Assembly: GCA_035772785.1 (NCBI GenBank)
Contig: JAOCPU010000058.1
Location: forward strand, 154,899 to 218,898
Reading direction: 5' to 3'
Source of the DNA: Phlebiopsis flavidoalba
Lineage: Eukaryota; Basidiomycota; Agaricomycetes; Polyporales; Phanerochaetaceae
Length of the DNA stretch: 64,000 bases
The number at the start of each line of letters is the position of its first letter. Position 1 is the stretch's first letter. This document shows, piece after piece, positions 46,576 through 58,532 of the stretch. A program made the translations under genes and the position numbers. The notes beneath the pieces were generated by a model that was given only the letters and a program-made list of their open reading frames with translations, did no database searches and was not told where the DNA came from.

Positions 46576-49500
46576 TTAGTGCACGACGCCGGCGGGTGGG
46601 AGATCCACGCGGCCCTCCTTGAGCCGCTCGCGCATGCGTTTCCGCCGCGGCGTCGATACACATAGTGCACGGGGTGGTTGCCACGGCCGCGAAGGGCTGT
46701 CTTCGTCCTCTTCGTCCTCCCTCCAACACCCACGCCGTCGCCCGTTACGCCCCCAAGCTCGCCCCGAACGTCCTCTGCGTGCTCGTAGAACCGATCGTCA
46801 GTCCCGGGTCGAACGCCGCTGCAATTGCCTGTTAGCATTAAAACACAAAGGAATATTGATGATACTCACAATCGCTATCCGCAGGCTCTGCCGCCCGCCG
46901 CTTCCCCAGCGCTTCGCGCTCGGCCGGCGCACCGTCCTCCTGCCCCTCGCCCTCGGGCTCACCGTGTCCCACCCCGCGTCGTGCGCATCTGCCATGGGCG
47001 CAGCCCAAACTCGCGATCGCGCGCGGCCGCGCTCGTCGGGTGCTGTCGCGACGCGCAGCCGCCCGACGGCCGCGACGTATGCGCCGCGTCCGGTCGTGTA
47101 CCACTGGCTCCAGACGAGTTCGTGTCACGAGCTGCTTTGGTCCCGGCGACGGCGTGCGCGAGCGCGCGAGCGCGTGCTGCGGCTGTGATGCGGGCCTGGT
47201 GTGGCGCAGGGCGGGCTAGAGCGGCGCGAGCGCGGGCGGCACGGCGAGCCATGCGCCTAGAGTAACGCGTGCGCGTGCGCGTTGTTGTGGTGGTGCGGGG
47301 GCGCGGGGGCACGGGGAGCGGGCCGTGGGGTGCGGGTGCGGGTGCGAGCGGCACGGGGCAGGGGGCGGCAGGGTGCCAACGGTGACGTGAGGCGCGACGC
47401 AGGGGAGGGCGAGGGCGAGAGAGGCGGTGGAGGAGGCGGAGGACGCGGCGGCGCCGAGCGCGCGCGGCGGGACTGAGGTTCACGAGCTCCTCGTGTAGTA
47501 GAGCTGCTGGCGTGATCGAATCCGCGCGTCTCCTTGCGGCGGCGCGCTTGTCCGCCTCGCGCTCGATGCCCACCCGCCTCGAGGTCCTCGTTACTGCCGC
47601 AGCGCGTCCCGTGACGGTCACTTCTCGTTGAGCGCGCAGCAGCGCCCGCGAGCAGCTCCTCCTCCTGTGTCAGCCGTCGGGCGTGCGCCGCGCCCGTACG
47701 GGGTCCCTCTGCCCCTTCTGACTTCGTCGTCCGATCGTGCGGAACGGGGAATTTCGTATCTTCATTCGACCTGTGTGGCGTCACCGGGCGTGCATCCTGC
47801 TGCTACCCGAGCGGGTGCGTCGTTCGGTGCTGGTGCGTCCTGCAGCCGCCTGGCAGCGCGAGCGTTTTCAGCGCTGGCCGCTGCCCACGTGGAATCTGGC
47901 CAAAGATGAGCTCCTGGCTTGGCACGGCAGCGCGCGTAAAATCCTAGGGTGCTGTGTCAGAATGTATGCGGGTTATGCGGGGTGTGCGTGACATACGCGT
48001 ATGATGCCGTGACGCTTGAGGTCCTCTGGTTTGGCGACAAGTCCAAGCGCCTCGCACAGGAGCCGAGGCGCTGTTGCCCTAGTACCCAACTTCCACATTC
48101 TTTGCCAGGAAGCCCCTGCGCGCGTCGGTTTATTCTGGCGGTATGACTCGATGGCGCGACACGGCTGCTTATTTGCCGTACCTTTACGGTGTGGGTTGTT
48201 TGAGTGACTATTGTGACAGGTTTCAATTCCTTGCTTTCAAGACCCAGGTTCCTTTCCTTTTTGTTTTGTTTATCCTTGGGTTTTTTGTGTTCTGTTGAGT
48301 AGTACAGGGTCAATGAGTTGGATACAACGAGTTTAGGCGGATGTACTTGTGTGATGATGATGTTGGTGTGAAATGGAATGATGTGATTGACTTACTTTGC
48401 TATTTGCGATCGGCCCGCTCCCGCGATCGCGTTGCCTCGTTCCGTCTGATCGGGCCCGCGCTGATATGTAGGAGGTTTCGCGTTCTATAAAACTTGGTCG
48501 TGGCTGGAACATTGCGTCTTCCGTGTCAAATGGTATGCCCTAGCACAGCCGTATGCATGAGACAATGCAGAACTGCCATAGAAAGCATGTCACGCACCTC
48601 CTCTGGCTGCCCTTCCGCCTTGACCTTTTTCCAAAGCGCTCTAAATCCCTCCTTGTCGTGTTTCCCCCCTACTCACACCAAATCAAGGCTCATCAGGTCC
48701 TCCATCCGTCCCGTAATAAAGCATTCACACGTACCCGATGGGCTCATATATGCTGCCCCAGCAAGAACCCACAGTAGGCGCTCGCGGACCACAGGCGACG
48801 TCTTGGACGCGCCGAGCACATCTTCGAGCGTCTCGGTGAACTTGCGGCTGCTGCAGTGCGCGAGAAAGAGGTCGCCGCCGTTGCGGAGCATAATAGCCCA
48901 CAGCTAGCACACGCGTTAATGAGCCTTCGCGGGTATTGCGAGCGGGAACTTACACGGGCGGCGGAGAGTTGCGCGGTCGCTTCTGCGTATCTGGGGGAGA
49001 TGTGAGGCGTGGATGAAACAAGGGCAGAAGAGGCCGCACTTGAATTCTTTCCGGAGGGCCTTGACGGCTTCTTTGGCGTTGGCTTCGCTCGAGGCAGCGC
49101 GCTCGCATACTTCGAGGACGAGAGACCAGTCTTCCGATGCTGTTGCTGTAAGATAACCTGCAATACCACATAGTGTACTCTGTTAGCGTAAGACGATGCC
49201 TGGAGTGGGTAAGGGCGCACCAATCATCCGCGTGAGCTCCGCCTGTCCCTCCTCATCTCGCCTCTCGCGCTCGCGCATCTTCTCCCTCTCCCGCTCCTTC
49301 TCCTTCGTGCGCTCGCTCGCTCGCTACCCAAAAAAAAAAAAAGCCCTTTTTCTGCGCTTCGCGCTTCGTCTTTCTCGCTTTGTGTGCCGAGTCCATGAGG
49401 GAGCTCTCGGAGCTCGAGCGGTTTCGAGCACCGAAGCCGCGCGCGTCGGGGTGCGGGATCGAGGGCCTTGAGGATGCCCACGGCGACCGCAGCCCGGCGC

Positions 49501-50029
49501 TTTTTCTTTTTTTTATTTTCTTGTGCTGGGCCGTCGGCGTCTTCTTCGTGAGCACCCTGCGCGTGGCGATCGCGCTCCGCCGCCGGCCGACAGCAGACCC
49601 TAGGGCGGCAGGCCGGCACTGGCACCGGCTGGCAGGGAGCGGCCCCGTCCGGAACGGGGGAGTGACGGCGCGCGGCGAGTGCGTGCCGGCCGAGCAGCGG
49701 CGAGGAGCCTGGTCACGAGGGTGAGCGCAGGGGCGGAAGGGCGCGGCGGGGGGCTCACCGTTCGTGCGAGACGATGGTCCCACAGGGCTCGTCGGAGGAG
49801 ACGCGGATGGAGGCGCGGTCGTGCGCGAGTGGCGTGCAGGGCTGTAGAAGGACGCGGGCTGTGGCGTGGGTCAGTGCGCAAGCGTGGGGCCATCAGGTCG
49901 AGGCGGGGCAATCACCTCTTGCGGGGTGTAGATGGCTCTCGGACTAGGCCCGAGGCTGGCGAGGTCGCGCGGCTGCGGCGGGGGACTTGGGTGTTCTTGG
50001 GCTTGGCGCGGCTGAAGAGCCTTCTTCAT
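46576..50029 (-). CDS. VHS and GAT domain trafficking protein (Lsb5-like)
   Basis: Lsb5/GGA/Tom1-type adaptors act in endosomal and Golgi sorting through a ubiquitin- or cargo-binding VHS domain. The start at 50029 reads MKK and, after removing one extra base near 50020, continues LFSRAKPKNTQVP. A long Pro/Ser-rich and charged N-terminal linker follows. The VHS domain comes next, with QAELTRMIG, SEDWSLVLEVCERAS, EANAKEAVKALRKEFK, LWAIMLRNGGDLFLAHCSSR and SPVVRERLLWVLAGAAYM. KEGFRALWKKVKAEGQPEE and PFDTEDAMFQPRPSF end it. The GAT-like part has LCEALGLVAKPEDLKRHGII, then RCRAKQELIFGQIP and EREADKRAAARRRADS, with LHEELVNLSP. A low-complexity Pro/Arg-rich tail ends GRVDLPPAGVVH at a stop at 46576. 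Very high GC and low complexity make exon boundaries unsure. Confidence 0.83.
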
Positions 50030-51276
50030 GGCGTGCGGGGCAGGGCGGCGGTGTCGTCGGCGTCGTCGTCGTCGTTGTCGTTGGCGGGGAGGCGAGGGCG
50101 GGAGGCAGGACATGGGTCATGGAGAGGGCTGTATCAGAGAGGGGGCAAGAACCATTGTTCTATGCGCGAGCGGAGGTGCGCTGCGCCAGGCGCCCGCCGT
50201 CGACTGCAGACTGCTGGGGGCCCGGTGCCATCAGCACGTGCCGCTATAAAATCGCTCTCGCGCGCATTGGGTAACACACCTGATAAACTGACCAGCGTAA
50301 GACGCCGGGTGTAGGCTGCCGCTTTGTTACTGTCGCTACCGTCGGCGACGCTGTCATGTGCCAAGGCCGCGACTGTGCAACTCGCTGTGCGAGCGATTCA
50401 TGCCGCCTTGTCCGGCGCAGCCACTGCTGCACTTGCTGAAATTTATCAAGCCCCACCTATGGACTGCGGCTCATACCCACTGTCTGGCAACATTGGGCCC
50501 CCGACGACAACCAGAAGGCGGGCACACACAGACACCGAGTGCCGTGAAGCGTCCTATTCGCCCATGTATCGCTGCGAGAATATTTCCGATGCCATCTTTG
50601 GCATATAATACATTCGAACGCAGGCCTTGCATAAAGTAATGTTCACATCAGCGACGCGGCTTGGCTCGGTACAGTGACGTGAAACGGTCCGGTGAAGGAC
50701 TTGGGTGTGCATTCTGGGATCCGCTAACTTACTTGGAATCAGGATGCGTATCTCTGTCCACTTTGTCGGGCACCACTTGCTATACGGACTTTGTGAATGT
50801 CAACAAGCTCCTTGAATAAGCTTTGTGGGTTCTCAGTCTCATAGACCACTCTATACTCGTCTGTACCCCGCCGGACGCGTGTGCAGCGACCTGTCGGCAA
50901 ACTGCGGCAGTCGAGCGGGGGGGGGGGGGATTCCGCACAAACCCATCACCCACCCAGGCTTGCTGCTACCCCGCATCTCTGTCTTGAACCCCACCTCTCT
51001 GTGCCCTACTCCCGCGCCCGATAGGAGAAATATCGTCGCTCGCGGCCGCAACGTGGTTGCGCTCCCCACGCCTCATCGCCCGCGTCCCGCCTAAATGCCA
51101 TATCGGGCGCCGAACGCCCACAACGCGTTCGACCTTTTCCCTGCGCGCACGCCCGCTTGGTGCCCCATCCCTGCATCCCGCGTACCCCAACCTTATCTCG
51201 CGCGCACACGACCTCCTCGCCCCCCTCGCCCCCCTGTCTCTTCCCTCTTGCTCTCACCCACACCACAGCATCCCAG
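50030..51276. other. Divergent interval between VHS-GAT and Naa30 genes
   Basis: A GC-rich 1.2-kb interval between genes transcribed away from each other. It contains a G13 run at 50917-50929 and several low-complexity open frames rich in Pro and Arg. I see no gene in it. Confidence 0.4.
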
Positions 51277-52253
51277 ATGGCGGCCATCACGTACACGACA
51301 GTACACGGGCGAGTCCGATTTGCCTCATATCATGGCCCTCGTCCAACACGAACTTAGCGAAAGTCCGTATGTCATATACACCTATCGCTACTTTCTGCAC
51401 CAGTGGTACTAGCCGTCCAAGTGACTTATCATCCTTTGGCCTTGCTCACACCATGCGTAGGCCGCATCTGTCCTACCTAGTCAGTCCGTCGCGTACCCGT
51501 CGCATCGAGACTCATAAGCCAGCTCAACCAGAGCCCAGGAATACCCCGAGGGCTTCAGGACGAGCCCCGTCGCGCGTCATCGTGTGTTCAAGTCAGAGCT
51601 GCACACCGACGAGAAGCATTGCCCACACGCAAACAGGGGGCTACCAATCGCCAATGCTCCGCTGAGATGCACCGCGGACTGGCGCACAACACGCGGGGAT
51701 CGGTGCGTCCCCCCAAAAACACACCAACCCCCACCCCAAGGAAAAAAGAGAAAGAGCCCTCTGCCCTGGCCCCAGTCCACTCCCGCTCACGCGCCCCCGT
51801 GCAGCCCAGGCACGCTCGTCGGCCGCTCGATCGCCACCATGCGCAAAGCCGTGCGCCAACGAAGTTACGTCCTTCCCTCTCCTTTCGTTATCCCATCTGA
51901 CGCGCCACCCTAGGTGGTGCTCGAGACCGAGTTCGACAACGCGGCCGCGGCTCGCGCTGTACGAGGTCCCTCGGGTTTCGTACGCGAGACAGCGCCTGTA
52001 TCTTATTTCGGTCTTTTTTTCACGGGTGTCTACCTCAACGGCAACGGAGAACAAACGCGATTCCGCCTCGTGCTGCCCACCGACGCCCCTCGAGAACGAC
52101 GACTCCGATCCCGACAGCCCCCTCGCCGAGGGCGCCGCCGCCGCTGCGCGGCGTGTATTCTTCTCGTTCGCAACGCTGGAGCCGCCTGTCAGGTACGTTT
52201 TACGCTCCCGCCGGTCGAGTATGATAGTGATGAGTGATGTGTCGGGGCGGTGA
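51277..52253 (+). CDS. MAK3: NatC N-terminal acetyltransferase catalytic subunit Naa30/Mak3
   Basis: Naa30 acetylates N-terminal Met followed by a bulky hydrophobic residue, working with Naa35 and Naa38 on ribosomes. After MAAITYTTV the sequence reads DLPHIMALVQHELSE, then PYVIYTYRYFLHQW, a block that is nearly diagnostic for Naa30. After an intron comes a short IVC-containing strand, then the acetyl-CoA loop split by an intron: TRGI, intron, GTLVGRSIATMRKA, fitting R-x-x-G-x-G/A. VVLETEFDNAAA follows, then a Leu/Tyr-Glu-x-Leu-Gly-Phe-like stretch leading to GFVRE. YLNGNGEQTRFRLVLPTDAP ends the GNAT fold. An acidic tail PLENDDSDPDSPLAEG continues to the stop at 52253. Frame breaks are present, for example within the first exon. 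A longer minus-strand open frame across this region is a shadow. Confidence 0.82.
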
Positions 52254-53006
52254 GGAGGTGGTGGTTGTTGACTAGGGACGTGGTTCGTTTGTGGTTTGCA
52301 TCTCCGCTCCGTCTTTTCTTGACTCTCTCCTTCTCCTCCACAACGTGCATATTCTAGACACACTGTATGATTAATGATTGCGTTTTGCTCTTTCTTTGTT
52401 TCCTTGTCACTTGGTCATGTTCTTGGCCGTTGTTATCATTATTCTTTTGGGATGAATGCACTGCATTGCTGCACGAAGTTACGAGAAGCTTGTGGGGGTT
52501 GTACGCTCTTTCGTTAAACGCAGAAGACGCGTCCAATCCTTTGAAGTATAAGGCACAAAAGAACCGATCTCTTGTAGAAGCCGCCGTAACGTGTCCCCTC
52601 GGGGGACAATCCTCTCTAGACACGTCCAGTACACGCCCGGTGTCGTGTCCCTCCCGTTATGACCAACCATGGCGTCATAGCCCGCGAGTCCCGTGCTCGC
52701 CACCCCTCATCATGGTGCACACACCGCGAGCATTCAGCCAGAATAGCTGCGAAACATGATCCCCCCTACCCACCCCCCTCCCCGGCCCCCCTCCCCCCCC
52801 CCCCCCCCTCCGTCGGGCGGCGAATGGCTGTCTTAGCGCGTGCCCCCGGGACGCGACAGAGTGCACCGTACGTGTGGCAAAGAAGAAAAGAAACGCTCGA
52901 AAAATCGCGGGACCCACAGCAGTCGCGCGCGCGCGTTCCGGGGTCCGGCTGACGGTGCGGCGCGAGCGGTGCGCGAAGGACTGCCCGTGCCAACGCGCGC
53001 GGGGAA
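52254..53006. other. BiP upstream region
   Basis: About 750 bases between the Naa30 stop and the BiP promoter, with only short anonymous frames. A C16 run lies at 52793-52808. The segment 52920-53000 is very GC-rich and contains CTGACGGTGCGG, which faintly recalls a TGACGTG-type unfolded-protein-response element but is not an exact match. Confidence 0.35.
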
Positions 53007-53014
53007 AATATAAG
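53007..53014 (+). promoter_or_regulatory. TATA box of BiP
   Basis: AATATAAG within GGGGAAAATATAAGAGGG, 109 bases before the ATG at 53123 and followed by a pyrimidine-rich leader. A TATA-containing promoter suits a strongly inducible chaperone gene. Confidence 0.55.
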
Positions 53015-53122
53015 AGGGTCAGCCGCTGCCCGCTTTAACCTTGCGCCTGGGTTGCCTTCACCACCTGACCTTCTGCTCCCTCTCCTCTTTCCCATTTTTA
53101 CGTCTGTTAGGCGCGCGCGAGT

Positions 53123-55658
53123 ATGTCGCGGTTTGCAGCAGCGCGCCCCTCGAGACGGACGCAGTCCCGGCGGCTTGGTGTCGTCCGCTTTCGCTCTTCT
53201 TTGTCGCGTGTCTTGCGCTCCTCCTGGTTTGCCCCGTTGCGGTCAAGGCGGAGGACGACAAGCTCAAGTATGGTGGCTGTGATTGGTATTGGTACGTGCT
53301 TCCTTTTCCAGGTTGTGCAAGGCAAAAGAGCTGACGAGAAGCCTCAGATTTGGGTACAACGTGAGCATAGTCTTGGTAGCAACGTCTCGCCGCGTGAATA
53401 CTAATTTCGGATTCTGGGGATTCTTAGCTAATACCTTGCGTAGGGTGAGCTTGCTTTGCTTGTTCGCATCTGAATTGGATGCTCAATTCTTTTCAGTGTA
53501 CAACGGGGAGGACGTGTCGAGATTATCGCCAACGACCAGGGTCACCGTATCACACCATCATGGGTATCTTTCACTGAAGACGAGCGACTGTAAGTTTCCA
53601 TCATCTGTTTCTCTTTCGCAATGTCTAAAATTGCTGCACAGTGTTGGCGACGCCGCAAAGAACGCATACCACTCGAAACCCCCGAAAACACCGTCTCGAC
53701 GCCAAGCGTCTTATTGGCTCCGCAAGGTCGACAGACCACCGAGAGACCAAGCGCGACCAGGCCCACTGGCCGTTTCCGTGTCGTCTCGAGAACGACAAGC
53801 CCGCTATGTATGAGGTTACGTACAAGAACGACGGGAGAAAAGGGCAATTCTGAGTACTCCGCAATAAATGAGTACTTCGCGCACGAACACAATGCTCAGG
53901 AATACAAGTTCTGATCTGTGCTGTATAAAGACTCCTGAGGAGATCTCTGCCATGGTGTTTGGTCAAAATGAAGGAGACTGCTGAGGCATACCTCGGCCAG
54001 ACCGTCACCACACGCCCGTTTGTCACTGGTGTCCCGGCCTGTAAAGCGCGTTCTGCTCTGGGGCAATGAGATAGATCTCTGATGCCATTTGCAGACTTCA
54101 ACGACGCCTCAGCGTCAGGCTACCTAAAAGGACGCCGGCACCATCGCCGGCCTCCAGGTCCTCCACCAGTATCATCAACGAGCCCACCGCTGGCCGCGAT
54201 CGCCTACGGTCTCTCGACAAGAAGAAAGGGCGGCGTAGTCGCAGATCAATCGTCTACGATCTCGGGTTGGAGGAACTTTCGATGTCTCGCTCCCTCTCGA
54301 TCGACGACGGTGTCTTCGAGGTCTTGGCCACCGCCGGTGACACCCACCTGGTGGTGAGGACTTCGACAACCGCGTCATGGACTACTTCATCAAGCAGTAC
54401 AAGAAGAAGACCGGCACCGACGTCTCCAAGAACTTGAAGGCGCTCGGCAAGTTGAAGCGTGAGGTCGAGAGAAGGCCAAGCGCACGCTCTCGTCGCAGCA
54501 GTCTACTCGTCTCGAGATTGAGTCCTTCGAGAACGGAAACGACTTCTCGGAGACTCTTACTCGCGCCAAGCTTTCGAGGAGCTCAACACTGGACCTGTTC
54601 CGCAAGACCAATTGCTATGAAGCCCGTCGAGCGCAGGTCCTCAAAGGACGCGAACCTCAAGAAGGAGAACATTGACGAGGTGAGCACCCAATTGCTGGTG
54701 TCGTGTGAGTGACGTGCTGACGATTTTGAATAGATCGTTCTCGTCGGTGGTTTCCACTCGTATCCCCAAGGGTTCAGCAGCTCCTCAAGGAGTACTTTGG
54801 CAAGGAGCCCTCGAAGGGCATCAACCCCGATGAGGCTGTCGCCTACGGTGCCGCCGTCCAAGGGTGGTATCCTCTCCGTTGGAGACGAGTCCACTCGGCG
54901 ACGTCGTCCTCGTCGATGTCAACCCCCTCACCCTCGGTATCGAGACCACCGGCGGTGTCATGACCAAGCTCATCCCCCGCAACACCGTCATCCCCACTCG
55001 CAAGAGCCAAATCTTCTCCACCGACCCGCCGACAACCAGCCCCACTGTCCTGATCCAGGTCTTCGAGGGCGAGCGTTCGCTGACGAAGGACAACAACCTC
55101 CTCGGCAAGTTCGAGCTCACCGGCATTCCCCCCGCGCCCCGCGGCGTCGCCGTGTCCCCAGATCGAGGTCATCTTCGAGATCGACGCGAACGGTGTCTTG
55201 AACGTCAAGGCCGCCGACAAGGGCACGGGCAAGTCGGAGTCGATCACGATCACGAACGAAAAGGGCCGCCTGTCGCCCGAGGAGATCGAGCGGATGGTGA
55301 AGGAGGCCGAGGAGTTTGCGGCGGAGGACGAGGCGAACCGGAAGCGCATCGGAGGCGCTCAACTCGCTCTCGACCTTCACGTACTCGCTCATAAGTCGCA
55401 GCTCGGCGACCAGGAGGGCATGGGCGGGGAAGCTCGAGGACGACGACAAGAAGACGATCCTCGACGCCGTCAAGGAGACGCAGGAGTGGGTCGAGGAGTA
55501 CGGCGCCACCGCGACCGCCGAGGAGCTCGAGGAGAAGCTCCTCGAGGTCCAGAATATCGTCAACCCCATCACGAGCAAGCTCTACCCAGTCGGGAGGCGA
55601 CTACGCGAGCGGGGACGATTATGAGCAGGAGCCGTTCCACTCGCACGACGAGCTGTAA
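53123..55658 (+). CDS. KAR2: ER Hsp70 chaperone BiP/Kar2 (HDEL)
   Basis: BiP is the ER-lumenal Hsp70 for translocation and folding. The signal segment is [19 protein letters not shown] with KAEDD after it, reached from the ATG at 53123 through a frame shift. Nucleotide-binding-domain blocks are VIGI and DLGTT (around the first intron), [46 protein letters not shown], then [20 protein letters not shown] and [20 protein letters not shown]. The substrate-binding domain shows [39 protein letters not shown] and [20 protein letters not shown]. The end is [11 protein letters not shown], with the HDEL retrieval signal. At least three introns lie in the first kilobase. Frame breaks are numerous and often at homopolymers, for example C5 at 53679-53683. 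This very conserved protein is the best gauge of assembly quality. Confidence 0.95.
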
Positions 55659-55699
55659 GGGTGCTTAGAGTTGCGTTTACGATTGATGTTGGATGTCCC

Positions 55700-58532
55700 T
55701 GATGCATTAATATTATTGTTTTCTTTCGCTTCTTGGCTATTTTGTGTGTGACCCATCTGAGCGAGGAAGTCTAAAAAAGATAGTCTGCTGCAGCTTGCCG
55801 CGTTTTCAGCTGCGGAAGAATTGTACGCTTGGGTGTTGAGTGACTGATATTAGATGAGAATGTGAAGGTCATCTAGTGCACAGTTCATTACATGTCATAA
55901 TGGACAAAAAACTATGATATGAATCTGAATAGTTATTCTAAAGCTGTTCAGTATTGCATAAGCCTTGAACAATTCCACAGTTAAGTGGTTGAATAGCAGT
56001 CTCTTAATTGAAACAGATGAACTATTACAGCCCCCTATCAGAGACTAGCAGATTCGTAGCTTCCTTGGAATTGTGTATTATTCACATATACATTCAATAG
56101 TACTTATCCACTCGTTTATATAGTGCCTGTTGAATGCTGTGCAGAGTATACTTTAGTCTGTCCTGTAATTTTCAGAGTAAAAGCTCAGGTATTACAATTT
56201 GTGCAGCTTGCCCGTCAGATTAAATCCATAAAACAATGCAATGTCATTGCATGTGTTTGCTCTGAGATATACAGTGAGACTTATAAGCTCTAGAGCACTG
56301 TGCTCTACACATAAAAGTAAGCATGGTTGCTGTCAAGTGGCTGGTGCACTATGTATTGACTGCACATGTCAAAACTGTGCAAACCTTTCTGCGCTGTTGC
56401 ATTAAACAGAGCTTTTAGTTGCTATTGTTGTTGGCTCTGTGACTTGAAAATTAGACTGGGAAATTCCTGACACAAGAGGTCAGATAGAAAGAACAAAAAT
56501 GTGTAGAGTGAGATCTACAAGTGCTATGCTAGCCCATCTGTACAAAAAATATATACTACGCGCAATATGCAATAGCGTAAAAAATATCGGGCACTTTGGG
56601 AGGGTTGGAGTGACAATTGGTCACTCTGGTCACATCACGCAAAATCCAAAACCATGCAGCAAATATTTTATACTCCTTCTCAGGCTTAGGAGGGTTCCCA
56701 GAATTCTTTCTTTATGTTATAATAGAGTCGCCTTAGCTCCCTTGTCTCCTTTGAAAGTCTGTATAGACTGTCACTGGCTGCTATTGCCCTCGCACATATG
56801 CTTGGGCCTTAGTTGTGACAACAGCTTTGCGTGCAATATGATTATTTGTACAGTTGGGCTAGTGGCATACAACTGCAAGCCCAAATAGTAAAGAGCAAGG
56901 GTCAACCCTTTATTTCTGAGGCCTAAGCCTTGTCCTTACCCTCCACAATCTTTACCTTTCACAATTCTTACCCTTACCCTAGACCCAAAGGTAAGGGTTA
57001 GATAAGTGTATAAGGATTATTGAATAGAAATGTTTAGAAAAAGAAAAGTGTTACTATACATTTATGCTATTCATATTCAACAACATTAGACATAATGCAG
57101 AAGTAATTTAAAAGCTATTCAACACTAATATACTATAATTTTTCAACCGTACAAAATGTCACACGTCATAGTAAAAGCCTGCCATGTTGGAGCGGGCAAT
57201 ACTAAGCGGCTGGCACACATGTTGCACAACAAAACTGGTATGAGCTCTGTTGTGCAATGGTCTCGAGAGCAGTACATGAAGGAATTGGGAGAAACTAACA
57301 GAAAACAAGGTTCTACAGTATTATGCCAGTAATTATATAAGTGTCCAAATTGAGTTATAGCCCAATCAGGCTACACATAGACCCCTTTGACTGTGACGTT
57401 AAATGCAAACTGTCACGTGTCACTAAGGGGCTCATCCAGTTATGACACCTCAAATTGTACACCAAAATTTTGCCACACCTTTGGCACTTCTTTCTTCTCT
57501 GCCAAAAAGTGGTAGGTATTACACGTTACAGCAGTGGCCGCCGCTTATCTGGTATGGTTCAATCATGTCACAGTTATATCCCTATCCAGTAAAGTTGTAA
57601 AACTACAGTAGCCACTTTAGATGCTTTGATAATACAACTCTTGCTGTCTCAAAAGTTCAAGAGTCAAATTTTGCCTACTCTTATCCTTACTCTTTGTACC
57701 TTTACCCTCAACTCTCCAAAGGTTTCCTGACACTTGCTCTACACTAAAGCTGCCTAAAACATAGAGATTAAGTTTTAGCACCTACACTGCCCACTTAGGT
57801 AGGCATTGTCATTTAGCCCTGATGTTGACTTGTATTGAATCCTTTTTCCACTGCTTAACGCTTTCATTCTATACTGTCTAACTTGATACCATTTTGTATA
57901 TAGTTTAATGATATTATCTGGGCAGTTGTATATTTTGGTCTAAAACTAATCTGAGCTAGTCCAAAATAGTTCCTTTAGACATTACTAGTATTCAAACTAT
58001 AAACTGAATTCTAGCTCAAAATTTTTGAGCCAAACCAAACTGTGGCATCACTATTCATGTGACACTTTATACAATCTGGAGAGACATTTTTTTAGTCTAA
58101 ATGGGCTATCTTAGTAGTAATGGACAACTTTTGAAGAATAACTTCTTACTATAGTTTGTCAAAAAGCTATTCAAATATCTATTGGTAAATCTCACCAAGA
58201 ACCTAGGCTTTCTGATATAGCTAAATCTCTATACTAGTTAGCTACTGTTGCAAATAAAAATAATGCAATTAGACCTTACAGTGTCTCAGACAAAAATAAT
58301 GCAATTGGGCTTTAAATGCTTAAAAACAACAGCTTATAACTTGGGAAACTGCAAAAGCAGCCATGAGCTGTAAATTTCATATATACAATGTGCATATTTA
58401 GTATGTCATCAGCATATTACATTGCTATATATAGCAAGTGCCAGTAAGTTCAATTGAATATACATCGCTTTTTGCAAAACAAAAGAATGGCTTGTATGAG
58501 CTAAACTAAGATAGTAATTCAAACTGCTTATA
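55700..58532. other. AT-rich, CpG-poor repeat-like DNA
   Basis: Shortly after the BiP stop the base composition switches to AT-rich with very few CpG dinucleotides. The longest open frame is 129 codons at 56499-56888 and has no recognisable motif. A single transposon-like terminus, CAGTGTCTCAGACAAAAATA, lies at about 58278-58297, next to TA. A 14-base motif AAATAATGCAATTG or near variant recurs just left and right of it. The stretch is probably decayed transposon sequence; no transposase is detectable by eye. Confidence 0.5.

Noticed and set aside
46825..47265. Pro/Arg/Ala-rich plus-strand frames in the 46.8-50 kb region
   Set aside because: High GC removes stop codons on all strands; the minus strand carries recognisable VHS-GAT blocks.
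51641..52363. 240-codon open frame on the minus strand
   Set aside because: It is antisense to clear Naa30 motifs (acetyl-CoA loop, ETEFDNAAA, LNGNGEQTRFRL) and shows no family motif of its own.
52940..52960. Possible unfolded-protein-response element CTGACGGTGCGG upstream of BiP
   Set aside because: It does not match the TGACGTG core exactly; one mismatch or inserted base makes it too weak to list as a site.
56930..57000. Telomere-like CCCTTACCC / CCCTAGACCC repeats
   Set aside because: Units are irregular and few, with no tandem TTAGGG-type array, so no telomere or interstitial telomeric repeat is supported.
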